NCBI RefSeq assembly: GCF_004379255.2
Contig: NC_056032.1
Span: 32,647,322 to 32,711,321, forward strand
DNA: 64,000 nt
Origin: Salvia splendens
Taxonomy: Eukaryota > Streptophyta > Magnoliopsida > Lamiales > Lamiaceae
Reading direction: 5' to 3'
In this document: positions 10,966 through 22,904 of the stretch, piece after piece
Layout: every line of letters begins with the position of its first letter
How positions within the stretch are numbered: the first letter of the stretch is position 1
Notes under the pieces: model-generated
The model's database searches: none
Seen by the model: only the letters and a program-made list of their open reading frames with translations
Told to the model about the DNA's origin: nothing
Translations under genes and position numbers: made by a program

Positions 10966-11397
10966 ATGACATACGTAAACAGATCTAACACATTGCATGT
11001 TTTACAGAGGACGCTCTTTTGTAAGTATTTAGCAATGATTGGTTGTCACAATCAATGCAAATCAGTTATCAGCGTACCTATTCAGAGGTTGAAGATGAGT
11101 TGGAGAATGACAAACAATGTTGATGACAACGGGGTTTATTTGCTTAGACACCTTGAAGTCTACATGAGTGAAAGAGAGGGTCAATGGAATTATGGACTAT
11201 CGACTAAAAACAAAGGTGTGCTTCAGTATTTAAGAGCTAAATACAACCGTGTGTTGATGGTGGCATGGAATAATCATAGCGCGTTACTGAATAAAGAGGC
11301 GGCATCTAAACATTATGCAAAGGAGAACAAGAAAAAAAAGATCAACGTAGAAAATATGATAGCTAACTATGGATCTCGCCAAATGGTTATGTCGTAA
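10966..11397 (+). pseudogene. Ulp1-like (C48) protease C-terminal fragment
   Basis: Residues about 50-110 read DDNGVYLLRHLEVYMSEREG, then WNYGLSTKNKGVLQYLRAKY. This matches the end of transposon-carried Ulp1 proteases: the Cys-Gly nucleophile region, then RH[ML]E[TV]Y and a Trp-x-x-Gly-Leu-Ser motif. The catalytic Cys position is Asn. The N-terminal His and Asp of the triad are not present, so only the last part of the domain remains. Upstream residues are not family-like and may be read-through of an intron. Confidence 0.65.
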
Positions 11398-12261
11398 CTT
11401 AAATTAGTGAAACATTTTGTTCATTTCTTTAAAGATAGTATTTCTCTTGTTTTTGAATCATGTTTATACGGCGACTGGATGTCGTTGGTACTATATACTA
11501 TTTCATCTATAAGATGAGAAAACATTACAATGACCTTTGAATGCTTTCCTCTTGTTTCTTGTAGACGATAGCCCATGCGATGAACATTACTCGATACACT
11601 GGGTCATAATAAATGAATATGTGTGTCATAGAATTGTTAGGTTAATTTGTGTCATAATATACCAACAGTCGAGGCATGTCGTAAAACTACTGAATACCAG
11701 AATGCCTCATACAATTTGATAGATATGTTTGCATGAAACAAACTAATTAGTAGTACGAACGAAGAATATTCTCGTGTTTTGAACATATTAAAAAACCAAA
11801 TACGCGATTCTACTCATATTTTAAACATATTAATAAAGCTAGTACGATTGAAGCATGCAAAAACAATTATTAAAAACAACAATTATGCTTTTGGGTCATA
11901 CTGAACGATTTTATGTGTCATAAAAGTACGTGGGTATATTGGGTCATAATAATGCAATATTAGAGTCATGACGTAAAACTACTGTTTTATATGCCAAAAA
12001 CTTAATCTATTCTTTTGGGTCATACTAGATGAATATATGGGTCATGAAAACTTAATGGTAAACTGCGTCATAATAATCCAATGTTCCAGTCATGACATAA
12101 AACAACTGAAAAACAGAATGCCTAATACAAATATGAATGAACTCAGTAATTTCTAACAACGTGACATTGCAAATAAAATGGTCTCCAAAAAAAACTTAAA
12201 TTGACGTTACTTCAAAAATCTGAATACAATGTATCAAACTTCAGAATTTCTTCTAGACCGC

Positions 12262-12350
12262 CGCTTTTCTTTCTCTTTGAATTTATCGCAATTCCTTGAA
12301 TCGTGGTGACCCCACTCCTGACCTTTCTTGCATTGACGCAAAGGCTTCCT
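12262..12350 (-). pseudogene. Zinc-knuckle fragment, C-terminus of a putative FAR1/MULE-type protein
   Basis: The minus strand reads RQCKKGQEWGHHDSRNCDKF, a CCHC-like knuckle with one Cys missing. A very similar fragment lies at 19681-19752 in a different element. The HDSRNC ending resembles, from memory, the C-termini of FAR1-related/MULE transposase-like proteins. That family call is tentative. Confidence 0.45.
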
Positions 12351-13352
12351 CTAGCTTCAAAGCCTTCTCCACTCTTGAGGGGAGTCTACTACCACATCCC
12401 TTCGTGCTGACAACTTCGGGTGGTTGAACATCTACTTCCTGGGGTGCCTCAGCCCCATAAAATTCCTCAATTAGTTTCTTCTATAGGGTATTCTGGTGTA
12501 TTTAAATCTGTAATAATTCATAATCAGAAAACACCAAAAATCTAACGATTAAGAAAAGACAAGCTTCCATCTACTGGATGTAGAATGATAATAGGTCATA
12601 ATATGAAGAAATCGTGGCATACAACTCATACAACTATATTATACGAAAATGAGTCATACTATACACAAATCGAAGCATAGCGGACAAATCGATCAAATAA
12701 TATAGTTGAAAAGATTCATACAACCGAAGACGATGACATACACAGATACAAATATGTGAATCGGAGCATAACAAACAAATGAAAATAAAAAATATAACCA
12801 TAACATGTATTCCCAACAACGTCATCGGAGTGTGATTGATTATCTACGGGCGAAGTAGAATGTGTGTCGGATTCCATTTTTGGAGTTGTGATCTGCCAAC
12901 GTGGATGATATAGAATGGAAAATGGAACAGATTAATCTGGAACACAATTGGAGTTGGGATCTTCCAACGACGATGATATAGAATTGAGAATGGACAAGAT
13001 TAATCTGGAACAATTGGAATGGAAGTTTGATGGTACAGTGGCTGAAGAAGATGAATATATGAAGGAGAAGAAGTTGAGTCAATTCAAATCATAATTGACG
13101 CATATGATTTGTTAGTGGAAAGAGAAATGGCAAAATTATAGGAGATGCCATAACCAACGAGATGTAGCTAATGACTTAATTAACCTTATTAGATTTTTAG
13201 TGAATAAAATAATAAGATTTAAGGAATTAATTGAGCCATTAGATTTTTTTATATCAAGATGATCTCGCCAGATCCTAAGGCTGAAAGTTGGCATGTATTT
13301 CTTTGTTTAAAGCCATACTAGTTTTGATCAACATCCTATATATATATATATA

Positions 13353-13638
13353 AGGTTTTGATCTATGCAAAACTAGATTTAAATACAGAAACGCAGAACA
13401 ATATCATAATTAGGGCACTTTTAGGTCATAATTAGGTAATTTTTAGGTCATGCTAACAAAGCATGACCTAAAACGATCTTAGCATGACATTAAACCCAAA
13501 TATTATAATATGACCTAAAATTGTTTAATTATGACCTTCCGTGTTTTTGGTTAATTATTGACCATTAGATCATCTAATCTTAGGGCCAAGATTTGGTCTG
13601 CATTTCTGGATTTAAACACATACTTATTTTGATCATCT

Positions 13639-13641
<3 letters not shown>
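13353..13641. mobile_element. 289-bp (TA)n-bounded MITE, family B, copy 1
   Basis: It lies between two (TA)n runs. Left end GGTTTTGATCTATGCAAAAC and right end TTTTGATCATCTCC form an imperfect terminal inverted repeat; GTTTAAATCCAGAAATGCAG on the reversed right end matches ATTTAAATACAGAAACGCAG on the left. TATGACC/GGTCATA words fill the middle. It differs from the copy at 17362 by only a handful of bases. Confidence 0.85.
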
Positions 13642-13670
<29 letters not shown>

Positions 13671-13672
<2 letters not shown>

Positions 13673-14320
13673 GAGTGTTATATTACTAACTTAATACTTA
13701 ATTCCTAACTACAATTAAATAATAACCATTAGATATTCAAATCAAAGGCCTAGATCATCAGCCTCAGAATGTCAATACGATCAAAAAAACCGTCAGTAAG
13801 GGTATTAAGGTCAATTTACAACAAATTAGTTGTAACTAACTTTTGAAAAATATCTCATAACTTTAAAACGCATATAACTTCTCGATTTAAATTATTTTTT
13901 TGCACAACATATATCAAATTAAAGATAATTTCATAAGGATTCTAACGAGATCTCACTTGCATATGCTCCGATGTAAAAATTTGAAAAAAAACAAAATTTT
14001 TCAATTTTTTCGCACAGCAGCAAATGTCAATATAGTATATAAAATATGTCAATATAATACATGTAGAATGTCATTTATTTATTCATTCTTAAATCAATGT
14101 GTTGACATTCTCAAAGCATTGTGTTGATATTTTCAAAACACTATGTTAACATTTTCATCCAAAACTGTAATTTGATAGTTTTTTTTTTATCTTTTTCGAT
14201 TTAATTAATAAAAATGAAAAATTACACGTGGCAAATTTTAGACCACTGGATTTCTAAAATCCCATAGTCTTAAATTAGTTGTAGTTAGCAATTAAATGAT
14301 GAGTTAGCAATTGATCACTC

Positions 14321-14323
<3 letters not shown>
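13671..14323. mobile_element. About 653-bp (TA)n-bounded MITE, family F, copy 1
   Basis: The left end is GGGAGTGTTATATTAC and the right end AATTGATCACTCCCC, both next to (TA)n. The inner parts of the ends pair imperfectly (TAATTCCTAACTACAATTAA against AATTGCTAACTACAACTAAT). The middle repeats TGTCAATATA and GTTGACATT. Copies 2 and 3 lie at 22256 and 29049. A short plus-strand reading frame inside (13900-14127) is shared by copy 2 but looks incidental. Confidence 0.85.
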
Positions 14324-14377
<54 letters not shown>

Positions 14378-14380
<3 letters not shown>

Positions 14381-16757
14381 ATGTATTCATTTCCTTTTCC
14401 TATATTTCCTCCTATTTCCTTCTTAATATCAGCCATTAGATTAGAGAAATGGACGGTCAAGATCAACATTGGGTAATTAATCCCGTGTTGCATTATTGGT
14501 CCTATTTTGTGCATTATGAGGGTACAATAGTAATCTAATAATGGTTGGAACATTAATAATGAATTGTAAACCGCTACGAATAATGCACCACATGGTAACG
14601 AGTAATGCGTATAATTGACTATATAATGCACAATTTGTGAACGGCAATGCATACGAACAAGATGTGCTGTGTTATGATGTTTGACACACGTTTCTTGTTT
14701 CTCCTAAGGGTTTAATAAGCTTAGGGGCTAGGGTATAGTACGTACGCATTAATAACAAATTATTAAACGATATGAATAATTCACCAAATTGTCACGAGTA
14801 ATGGATGTTATTAACTATATAATGCACAATATGTTAACTGCAATGCATACGAATAAGATGTATCATGTTATGATGTTTGACACACGTTTCTTGTTTCCCC
14901 TAAGGGTTTAATAAGCTTAGGGGCTAGGGTATAGTACGTAGACACGTATGTAATCTTCACATGGTAACGAGTAATGGATATAATTGACTATATAATGCAC
15001 AATTTGTGAACTACAATGCATACGAACAAGATGTGTTGTGTTATGAAGTTTGACACACGTTTCTTGTTTCCCCTAAGGGTTTAATAAGCTTAGGGGCTAG
15101 GGTATAGTATGTACGCATTAATAACAAATTATAAAACGATACGAATAATTCACCAAATTGTCACGAGTAATGGATGTTATTAACTATATAATGCACAATA
15201 TGTTAACTGCAATGCATACGAATAAGATGTATCATGTTATGATGTTTGACACACGTTTCTTGTTTCCCCTAAGGGTTTAATAAGCTTAGGGGCTAGGGTA
15301 TAGTACGTAGACACGTATGTAATCTTCACATGGTAACGAGTAATGGATATAATTGACTATATAATGCACAATTTGTGAACTACAATGCATACGAACAAGA
15401 TGTGTTGTGTTATGAAGTTTGACACACGTTTCTTGTTTCCCCTAAGGGTTTAATAAGCTTAGGGGCTAGGGTATAGTATGTACGCATTAATAACAAATTA
15501 TAAAACGATACGAATAATTCACCAAATTGTCACGAGTAATGGATGTTATTAACTATATAATGCACAATATGTTAACTGCAATGCATACGAATAAGATGTA
15601 TCATGTTATGATGTTTGACACTCGTTTCTTGTTTCCCCTAAGGGTTTAATAAGCTTAGGGGCTAGGGTATAGTACGTAGACACGTATGTAATCTTCACAT
15701 GGTAACGAGTAATGGATATAATTGACTATATAATGCACAATTTGTGAACTACAATGCATACGAACAAGATGTGTTGTGTTATGAAGTTTGACACACGTTT
15801 CTTGTTTCCCCTAAGGGTTTAATAAGCTTAGGGGCTAGGGTATAGTACGTAGACATTACTAAATGCACGTATGTAATCTTCACTGCGTTGATTAACCCTT
15901 ATACACAATACCTCTAATAATGCATAATATACTCAGATAATGACAATTAACAGCTACATAATGCACTACCTAAACCAAATAATGCACACACGTATATTCC
16001 AATAACAACAATTTGTTAGTAATGTCTACGTACTATACCCTAGCCCCTAAGCTTATTAAACCCTTAGGGGAAACAAAAAACGTGTGTCAAACATCATAAC
16101 ATGGTACATCTTATTCGTATGCATTGCAGTTCACATATTGTGCATTATATAGTTAATAACATCCATTACTCGTGACAATTTGGTGAATTATTCGTCTCGT
16201 TTTATAATTTGTTATTAATGCGTACGTACTATACCCTAGCCCCTAAGCTTATTAAACCCTTAGGGGAAACAAGAAACGTGTGTCAAACATCATAACATAG
16301 CACATCTTGTTCGTATGCATTGCAGTTCACAAATTGTGCATTATATAGTCAATTATATCCATTACTCGTTACCATGTGGTGCAGTATTCGTAGCGGTTTA
16401 CAATTCATTATTAATGTGTACGTACTAAACCCTAGCCCCTAAACTTATTAAACCCTTAGGAGAAATAAGGACCGTGTGCCAAACAACGAAACATTGTAGT
16501 TCACATATTGTGCATTATATAGTCAATTATATCCATTACTCGTTACCATATGGTGCATTATTCGCAGATACCAAAATGTGGCAGTTCCTTTTCCGTCAAA
16601 TGTCAATAATAACCCTGTAATGCATACAACCACCTTCTATAATGCAACACGGAACCAGATTTATAGAATCAATCTGATCCGTTGATGCCTTAGATCTAAC
16701 GCGTAATATTAAGAAGGAAAAAGGATGTAAGATGTGAAAAGGAGAATAAGGCTCCCC
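14378..16757. mobile_element. 2.4-kb (TA)n-bounded element, family A (TAATGCAC), copy 1
   Basis: Left end GGGATGTATTCATTTCCTTT and right end GGAGAATAAGGCTCCCC abut (TA)n. Read inward, both ends reach TCTTAATAT and then a TTAGAT word, so they pair imperfectly. The interior is almost wholly tandem repeat with TAATGCAC words; no coding frame is seen. Confidence 0.8.
14640..16560. repeat. Higher-order tandem repeat with a conserved stem-loop; direct copies followed by inverted copies
   Basis: Seven direct copies of the TTTGACACACGTTTC landmark lie near 14672, 14876, 15050, 15247, 15418, 15615 and 15787. After the first step the spacing alternates about 172 and 197 bp, giving a dimer of about 369 bp. 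Three inverted copies follow near 16050, 16245 and 16440. Each unit holds CCCCTAAG-11 nt-CTTAGGGG followed by CTAGGG, for example at 14897-14923. Confidence 0.9.
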
Positions 16758-16794
16758 TATATATATATAATAAAATAATATATATATATATATA

Positions 16795-17346
16795 GAGGGT
16801 CCTGTTAGGTTGAAATTTTTTAGCTTAATTGAGAATTGAGATGCATTTTCAGCCACTCATCCACAACATTTTCGAAATGTCAACTGCAAGTAAATTATGT
16901 CAACTTGAGGGTATTATCGTCAATAGTCTGCACATCAAATGTCAACAACTTATAGTTGACATTATATGTGTATAGTTGACATAAATTGTATATGTAGTTG
17001 ACATTATATGTGTGTAGTTGACATGTATTGTATATGTAGTTGACATGGATTGTACACATGTAGTTGACATGAATTTTATATGTACTTGACAAAAAAAAGT
17101 AAAAAAAATTATTATTTTTTTAAACAAAAAAATATAAAAAAATTAATTTTTTTAAAAAAGTTAAAATTAAAAAAATATTTATTGAATAAAATGTACCATG
17201 AAATTACCATTCTGTCCTTCCATAATTAATTAATGTAAAAATCTTTTCAATGTTGCAAATTCAGGACCACTCATTTAATAAAAATGAGTGGCTGATAATG
17301 CATCTCAATTCTCAATTATGCTAAAAAATCTCAATTGATCACAACC
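16795..17346. mobile_element. About 550-bp (TA)n-bounded MITE, family D (TTGACAT)
   Basis: It has a clear inverted repeat of about 45 bp: left TTGAGAATTGAGATGCATTT, right (reversed) TTGAGAATTGAGATGCATTA. Both continue into CAGCCACTCAT. The right end has TTGATCACAACC before (TA)n. The interior repeats GTAGTTGACAT about every 20-35 bp (16930-17090). The right half is A/T-rich and has no gene. Confidence 0.85.
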
Positions 17347-17361
17347 ATATATATATATATA

Positions 17362-17647
17362 GGGTTTTGATCTATGCAAAACTAGATTTAAATACAGAAA
17401 CGCAGAACAATATCATAATTAGGTCACTTTTAGGTCATAATTAGGTAATTTTTAGGTCATGCTAACAAAGCATGACCTAAAACGATCTTAGCATGACATT
17501 AAACCCAAATATTATAATATGACCTAAAATTGCTTAATTATGACCTTCCGTGTTTTTGGTTAATTATTGACCATTAGATCATCTAATCCTAGGGCCAAGA
17601 TTTGGTCTGCATTTCTGGATTTAAACACATACTTATTTTGATCATCT

Positions 17648-17650
<3 letters not shown>
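17362..17650. mobile_element. 289-bp (TA)n-bounded MITE, family B, copy 2
   Basis: It has the same length and almost the same sequence as 13353-13641; differences include GGTCAC for GGGCAC and TGCTTAATT for TGTTTAATT. It is bounded by (TA)n on both sides. Confidence 0.88.
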
Positions 17651-17691
<41 letters not shown>

Positions 17692-18265
17692 ATTATTCAC
17701 AAATCCAACCTTAAATACCAAACTAGAGACCAAATTTGGGTCCTTAGATCTTAAATTTGATGGATTAGATGAAATGTTGTAGTGTTAATTTTCGCAGTTC
17801 ATTACGTACACAAATTACTTCAACACGAGGGTATTTACGTCATTTTGCATTGGGGGTAAAAAATTTAGGGTTAAACACATCCAAATAATTTACTCTAATT
17901 CACATTCACGCCTCTTCTTCTTCCCAGAATCTCCAAATCGAGAGATGATTCATCTCATCTTCAAATCTCCAAATCGAGTTGCCGAATTTGATGACAACAG
18001 TCGCTGAATTAAACAACTACATCAGCGAATTCATTTCCATCTTCAAATCTCCAAATCAAGTTGGTGAGTTCTACAACTATAGTCGCCAAGTTCAACAACT
18101 ACAGTCGTCGAGTTCAACAACTACAACAACGAAGTCATCTCCATCTTCAAATCTCTAAAGCGAGTTTCCTGAGTTCGACAACTACAACAGCGAATTCAAT
18201 CCGACACATTCAAAACTGGTTGAAACACGCAACTCGTCGAACGAAGGTTAAGGACGCCGATTAAT

Positions 18266-18469
18266 TTGTTTTATTATTCTATTCAATTAGTTCATGAAGC
18301 AGAGCGGAGGAAGGTCAACGTAGGCGTCAAATATACTCGTAGGCCGGTAGCTAAATCACAACCGATAGATAAGTTAAATCACAGGGAAAGTTTGTCTAAT
18401 GTTCAGCCGAAAGCAGGTACTACAAGCCAAATCCCTACGCCAGAAGGTAAAAATGAAGTTATGAACTAG
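18266..18469 (+). pseudogene. Putative N-terminal exon of the element's left gene
   Basis: It encodes a basic stretch, EAERRKVNVGVKYTRRPVAK, followed by SQPIDKLNHRESLSN. Upstream (17930-18200) the phrase CTTCAAATCTCCAAATC and CGAGTTCAACAACTACA recur, as an untranslated-leader-like repeat. No domain is recognised. Placement matches the leader exons at 9841 in the family B element. Confidence 0.3.
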
Positions 18470-19680
18470 TCATAATGAAATAGTAAATTCATATGATGAA
18501 GTTAAATGTGTTGTATGCATATTTACGAAAAATAACAATTGAATGAACTAAATAACCTACGTAATAAAGTAATAACCTCATGAAATGAAGAATATAAACT
18601 GACCTGCTTTGTATGCATATTTTGCTAGAAATTACATTGAATGAAAAAAACAAACTAACCTACTTGATGAAGTAACAATCTCATGAAATGAAGTAATATA
18701 AATTCACTATTTTGTATGCATATTTTGCTAAGAAATTACATTGAATGAACTAAATAACTTAATTGGTGAAGTAATAACCTCATGGAATGAAATAATATAA
18801 ACTGACCTGTTTTGTATGCATATTTTAATGTGAAGTATGTTTGTAATGAACTAAAGAACCTAAATGATGAAGTTACAAACTATTTTAATGAGGTAACATA
18901 AACTATGTTTCAAATGCTGAATTGTTGTTATGTGGTTCTTATATATAGGTGAACAAAATGTTAGGGAAAAATCCTCTAACTCACCGTTGAATGAGAAATC
19001 AAATCGGAGGAGAGGATGAAGAGTTTCTAGAGATGTAGTTGATGCACTATTGATGAGGACATTTGTGCAGTCGATGAATGGGCTATCCCCATGCCTAACA
19101 AATGGGCGATGGCCAGAATCATGGCTCATCCCATTGAGATGCGTTGGTGTGTCATTTTTGGATGATTTATTGTATTGGAAAAGTTTGTGTTTTTCTTTTT
19201 TTTTTTTGTAATTAAGGGTTTGTATTTGGTTATGGGATTTATATAGTGAGCATGGTGTGGTTTACCAACTTTCTCCTACTATGGAAATAGTTGGCTATTT
19301 TGGAGAAAAATCAAACGATTTTAGTTCACGCACATTAATAAATTACTGGAATGAAGTAATAAACTAGTGGAATGAAGTAATAAACTACGACAATGAAGTA
19401 TTGAACATACAAGAATGATTAATAGGCAGGTTCAGTCTTAGCATACGAATACATCATAATAAAGAATAAATACTTCATTAATAAAACACTTTATATAGTC
19501 TATTTGATTTAATGTGTGCCAAAAATTTAAATAAATTCAAATTCAAAGTGTAGTGAAGTAATAAACAACTGGAATGAAGTAAATAACTACATGAATGAAG
19601 TACGAAACCTACTGGAATGAATAATTTACTATAAGGAAATAAGCTCATCAGTTCTTCTTCTTCTTCTTCCTCCTCCATAT

Positions 19681-19752
19681 CTTGTCGCAATTCCTTGAAT
19701 CAAGCCTACCAACCTCGCCACATTTGACACATTTACAGTCAGGCTTGGACAT
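19681..19752 (-). pseudogene. Zinc-knuckle fragment, C-terminus of a putative FAR1/MULE-type protein
   Basis: The minus strand reads CKCVKCGEVGRLDSRNCDK. The CxxC half is intact but the His is lost (Arg or Leu in its place). The DSRNCDK ending is shared with 12262-12350. A poly-Glu run (EEEEEEEE) follows in frame. Confidence 0.45.
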
Positions 19753-20704
19753 ATTCTTTATTTCTTTCTCAAGTAGTGAAACTTTCTGACTACTTCAACC
19801 CTTGGCGCTATTTGAATGAAGTAATAGAACAGAAAATGAAGTAATAACCTAGTCAAATAAAGTAATAACCCAGGTGAATGAAGTAATAATCTAACTGAAT
19901 GAAGTTATAGCCTAGGTGTTTGAAGTAATATATAAATCTAAATAATGACGATTTCCATACTTTCTTCTCCACTCAGAAATGCCTCAAATCAATCGCAACG
20001 ACTGAAGAAGGTGACGCTGCTCTGTAGCTTCTTCCTCTTCTCAGCCACTGACGGCAACTCGTCCAGCATCCCCTCCAGCCCATTCTCATAACCTCATCAA
20101 TTATCTTCTTATGTACCACCTTCCCTGTGCTGAACAACAAGTGCAGCACCATGTTATCTACCATCCTCCCCATCACCACCACCCATTACGCCGACATCAT
20201 CATATTCAGATCGTACGCTGTCTGCACCACATCCGCGTTCACGCCCCATAGATGTGCGATGCAGCGAGAAACTGCCGTGAATCCGTTCCATGAATCTATT
20301 CTGCTCTGCCATCAGCTTGTTCCACGACGCTATATGTCTCTTTCCATGTGTAGTCAGAGAGCTTCTCCATCTCCACCAGATCGAAGATCCACTCTGCAGA
20401 GTGGTGTTTCTTCCTCAACTCCGATGCGGTGGGGCGGGGGAGACTGCACGATGGAGGTAGTCGCGTCGCGGATAGGTGAGAGAGAAACGTAGAGATCGAG
20501 AGAAGTGGATTGGATTTGGGAAGGGAAATGGTGTATACACGTAACTGCATCATTTTGGTTATTCCAAAACTACCCTTGTGTCAATTTAACTAAATAAAAA
20601 AAACAGCTAATGTGTAATTATTAATAACCATTAGATGTGATTAATGGGTGGATGAGATTTGGTCTCTAGTTCGGTCATTAAGAATGGTTCGACATTAAGA
20701 GTCC

Positions 20705-21447
20705 CATTATTCACAAATCCACTCTTAATGATCGAACCACCGAACCATACCAAATTAGGGTTTTTAGATCTAGTTTTTTATGGATGAGAGACACAAATTT
20801 ATCAATTATTTTTATCTTCACCTTCATCACGAGCCTATTTTAATTCATCCGAAGGTAAATAAGTCATACTAACATGTTACGAAGATTTAACTTCATTCCA
20901 GTAGGTTTTTACTTCATTCTAGTAGGATTATTATTTCATTCCAGTACGTAAATGCGGTTTCGCCGTCGCGTGCTGTTCTTTCTCTCTACAATATCTATCA
21001 CCACCGCCACAACGCTGATATGGTGTAATAAACACATGGAATGATGTAATAAATTATTGGAATGAAGTATGTGTAGAAGCATTTGAAGTCCTACTGGAAT
21101 GAAGTAAAAACCTTATCCAATGAAGTAATAACGTTTCAGAATGAAGTAATAAACGCATTTGAATAAATTGCATTTTTTAATGTAAATAAAGTAAAAACTC
21201 AGGTCAATGAATTCAAATGAAACATATGTTGAATCATTTCAAAACCTACTGGAAGAAAATAAAAACATGTTGTAGTTTCAAGGTATTACGTACAGAATGA
21301 AGTAATAAACCTATACAATGAAGTAAAATGGGCTTGTAATGAAGACCAAAAAATTTACACAGCAGCACATCTCATCAAAAAAACTAGATCTAATGACCCA
21401 GATTTGGTCTCTAGTTCGGTCTTTAAAATTGGTTCGACATTGATCAC

Positions 21448-21450
<3 letters not shown>
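20705..21450. mobile_element. About 745-bp MITE, family C, deletion derivative
   Basis: It starts CCCATTATTCACAAATCCAC, like the 3-kb element at 17687, and ends TTTGGTCTCTAGTTCGGTC, then TTCGACATTGATCACAAC before (TA)n. The interior carries the same AATGAAGTAATAA words, in both orientations. No coding sequence is seen. Confidence 0.8.
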
Positions 21451-21510
<60 letters not shown>

Positions 21511-22249
21511 TAGGGATGTCAATGCAGCCCGCAACCCGTGGGCTGACCCGAATAACCCGCCAAATTTATAGGGTTAGGGTTGAAAATTTCTAGCCCGATA
21601 AAATTACAACCCGATTAGCCCGCACCCGATTAACCCGCAACCCGTTAGGGTCAGACCCGAAAACCCGATGGGCTGGCCCGAAAACCCGATAAAATTTCTA
21701 TTGTTCTATTTGTTTGACTCCGAATTGGACGATTTCATTGATTATTTTTATAATATAGATAACTACAAAAATAACATTCAATTTTATATTAAACATATAA
21801 ACTATATATTAAATTTTTATTAATATAATAATAAATAAATAAATTAGAAACTTCTAATTCATTAATAAATATTTAAATTTATAAACATGTTTTAACACAT
21901 GCTTTAAAATATTTAAATTTATGTTTTATTTTACACAAATATCAAATATTAGTATTTGATCATGTTTGTGTTTGAGTTTAAGTATAAATCTCAAATTTAT
22001 CATAACTAAATATTTATATTTTATAAATATACTAATTTTCGTCATTATTTATTGGATTAATCGCATGTTAATTTTATCGGTAGCAACCCGATTAACCCGC
22101 TGGGCCAGCCCGAAACCCGAGCGTTTAGGGTTAGGGTTGAACTTTTATAACCCGAAAAAATCTCAACCCGATTAACCCGCACCCGATTGACCCGCAACCA
22201 GAGTAGGGTTGGCCCGAAACCCGGTGGGCCAGCCCGATTGACATCCCTA
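21511..22249. mobile_element. 739-bp non-autonomous hAT-like element rich in AACCCG
   Basis: The terminal inverted repeat is TAGGGATGTCAAT at both ends. The 8-bp target duplication TATATAGG is perfect (21503-21510 and 22250-22257). The ends carry many AACCCG/CGGGTT words, like the subterminal repeats of hAT elements. The middle is A/T-rich with no gene. It landed in the left tip (TATAGG) of the family F element that follows. Confidence 0.85.
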
Positions 22250-22255
22250 TATATA

Positions 22256-22904
22256 GGGGTGTTATATTACTAACTTAATACTTATTTGCTAACTATAATT
22301 AAATAATAGCCATTAGATATTCCAATCAAGGGTCTAGATCATCAGCCCCGGAATGTTAATACGAAAAAAAAACCGCCAGTAAGGGTATTAAGGTCAATTT
22401 ACAACAAATTAGTTGTAACTAACTTTTGAAAAATATCTCATAACTTTAAAACGCATATAACTTCTCGATTTAAATTATTTTTTTGCACAACATATATCAA
22501 ATTAAAGATAATTTCATAAGGATTCTAACGAGATCTCACTTGCATATGTTCCGATGTAAAAATTTGAAAAAAAAAATTAAAAATTTTCAATTTTTTCGTA
22601 GAGCATCAAATGTCAATATAGTATATAAAATATGTCAATATATTACATGTAGAATGTCATTGATTTATTCATTCTTAAATCAATGTGTTGACATTCTCAA
22701 AGCATTGTGTTGATATTTTCAAAACACTATGTTGACATTTTCATTACAAACCCTAATTTGATAGTTTTTTTTTATCTTTTTCGATTTAATTAATAAAAAT
22801 AAAAAATTACACGTGGCAAATTTTAGACCACTGGATTTCTAAAATCCCATGGTTTTAAATTAGTTGTAGTTAGCAATTAAATGATGAGTTAACAATTGAT
22901 CACT

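Larger units (their letters stand above)
9351..13336. mobile_element. Large (TA)n-bounded element of the GGTCATA family (B), degenerate autonomous-like copy
   Basis: The right end, TTTTGATCAACATCC followed by (TA)n, resembles the right end of the 289-bp elements at 13353 and 17362 (TTTTGATCATCTCC plus (TA)n). The interior repeats GGTCATA/TATGACC words many times (10300-10680 and 11580-12120), the same word seen inside those short elements. It carries leader exons and a Ulp1-like fragment on the plus strand and a zinc-knuckle fragment on the minus strand, a convergent layout. The left boundary is approximate. Confidence 0.6.
17687..20704. mobile_element. 3-kb (TA)n-bounded element, family C (AATGAAGTAAT), degenerate autonomous-like copy
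   Basis: Left end GTCTCATTATTCACAAATCC and, about 40 bp in, AACTAGAGACCAAATTTGG. The right end has TTTGGTCTCTAGTTCGGTC, the inverted match. The middle repeats GAATGAAGTAATAA-type words many times (18480-20000). Leader-like sequence lies on the plus strand at the left and a zinc-knuckle fragment on the minus strand at the right. It abuts a second, short member at 20705 with no (TA)n between. Confidence 0.75.

Noticed and set aside
13900..14127. Small protein conserved between 13900-14127 and 22483-22713
   Set aside because: It is conserved only because the two MITE copies are; the frame shows no domain and differs by indels.
14630..16100. Interstitial telomere repeat, from CCCTAA and GGGTTTA
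   Set aside because: The words occur once per unit as part of a hairpin, not as a (TTTAGGG)n run.
16930..17090. WRKY W-box cluster, from repeated TTGAC
   Set aside because: The repeats read TTGACA; the W-box needs TTGAC[CT].
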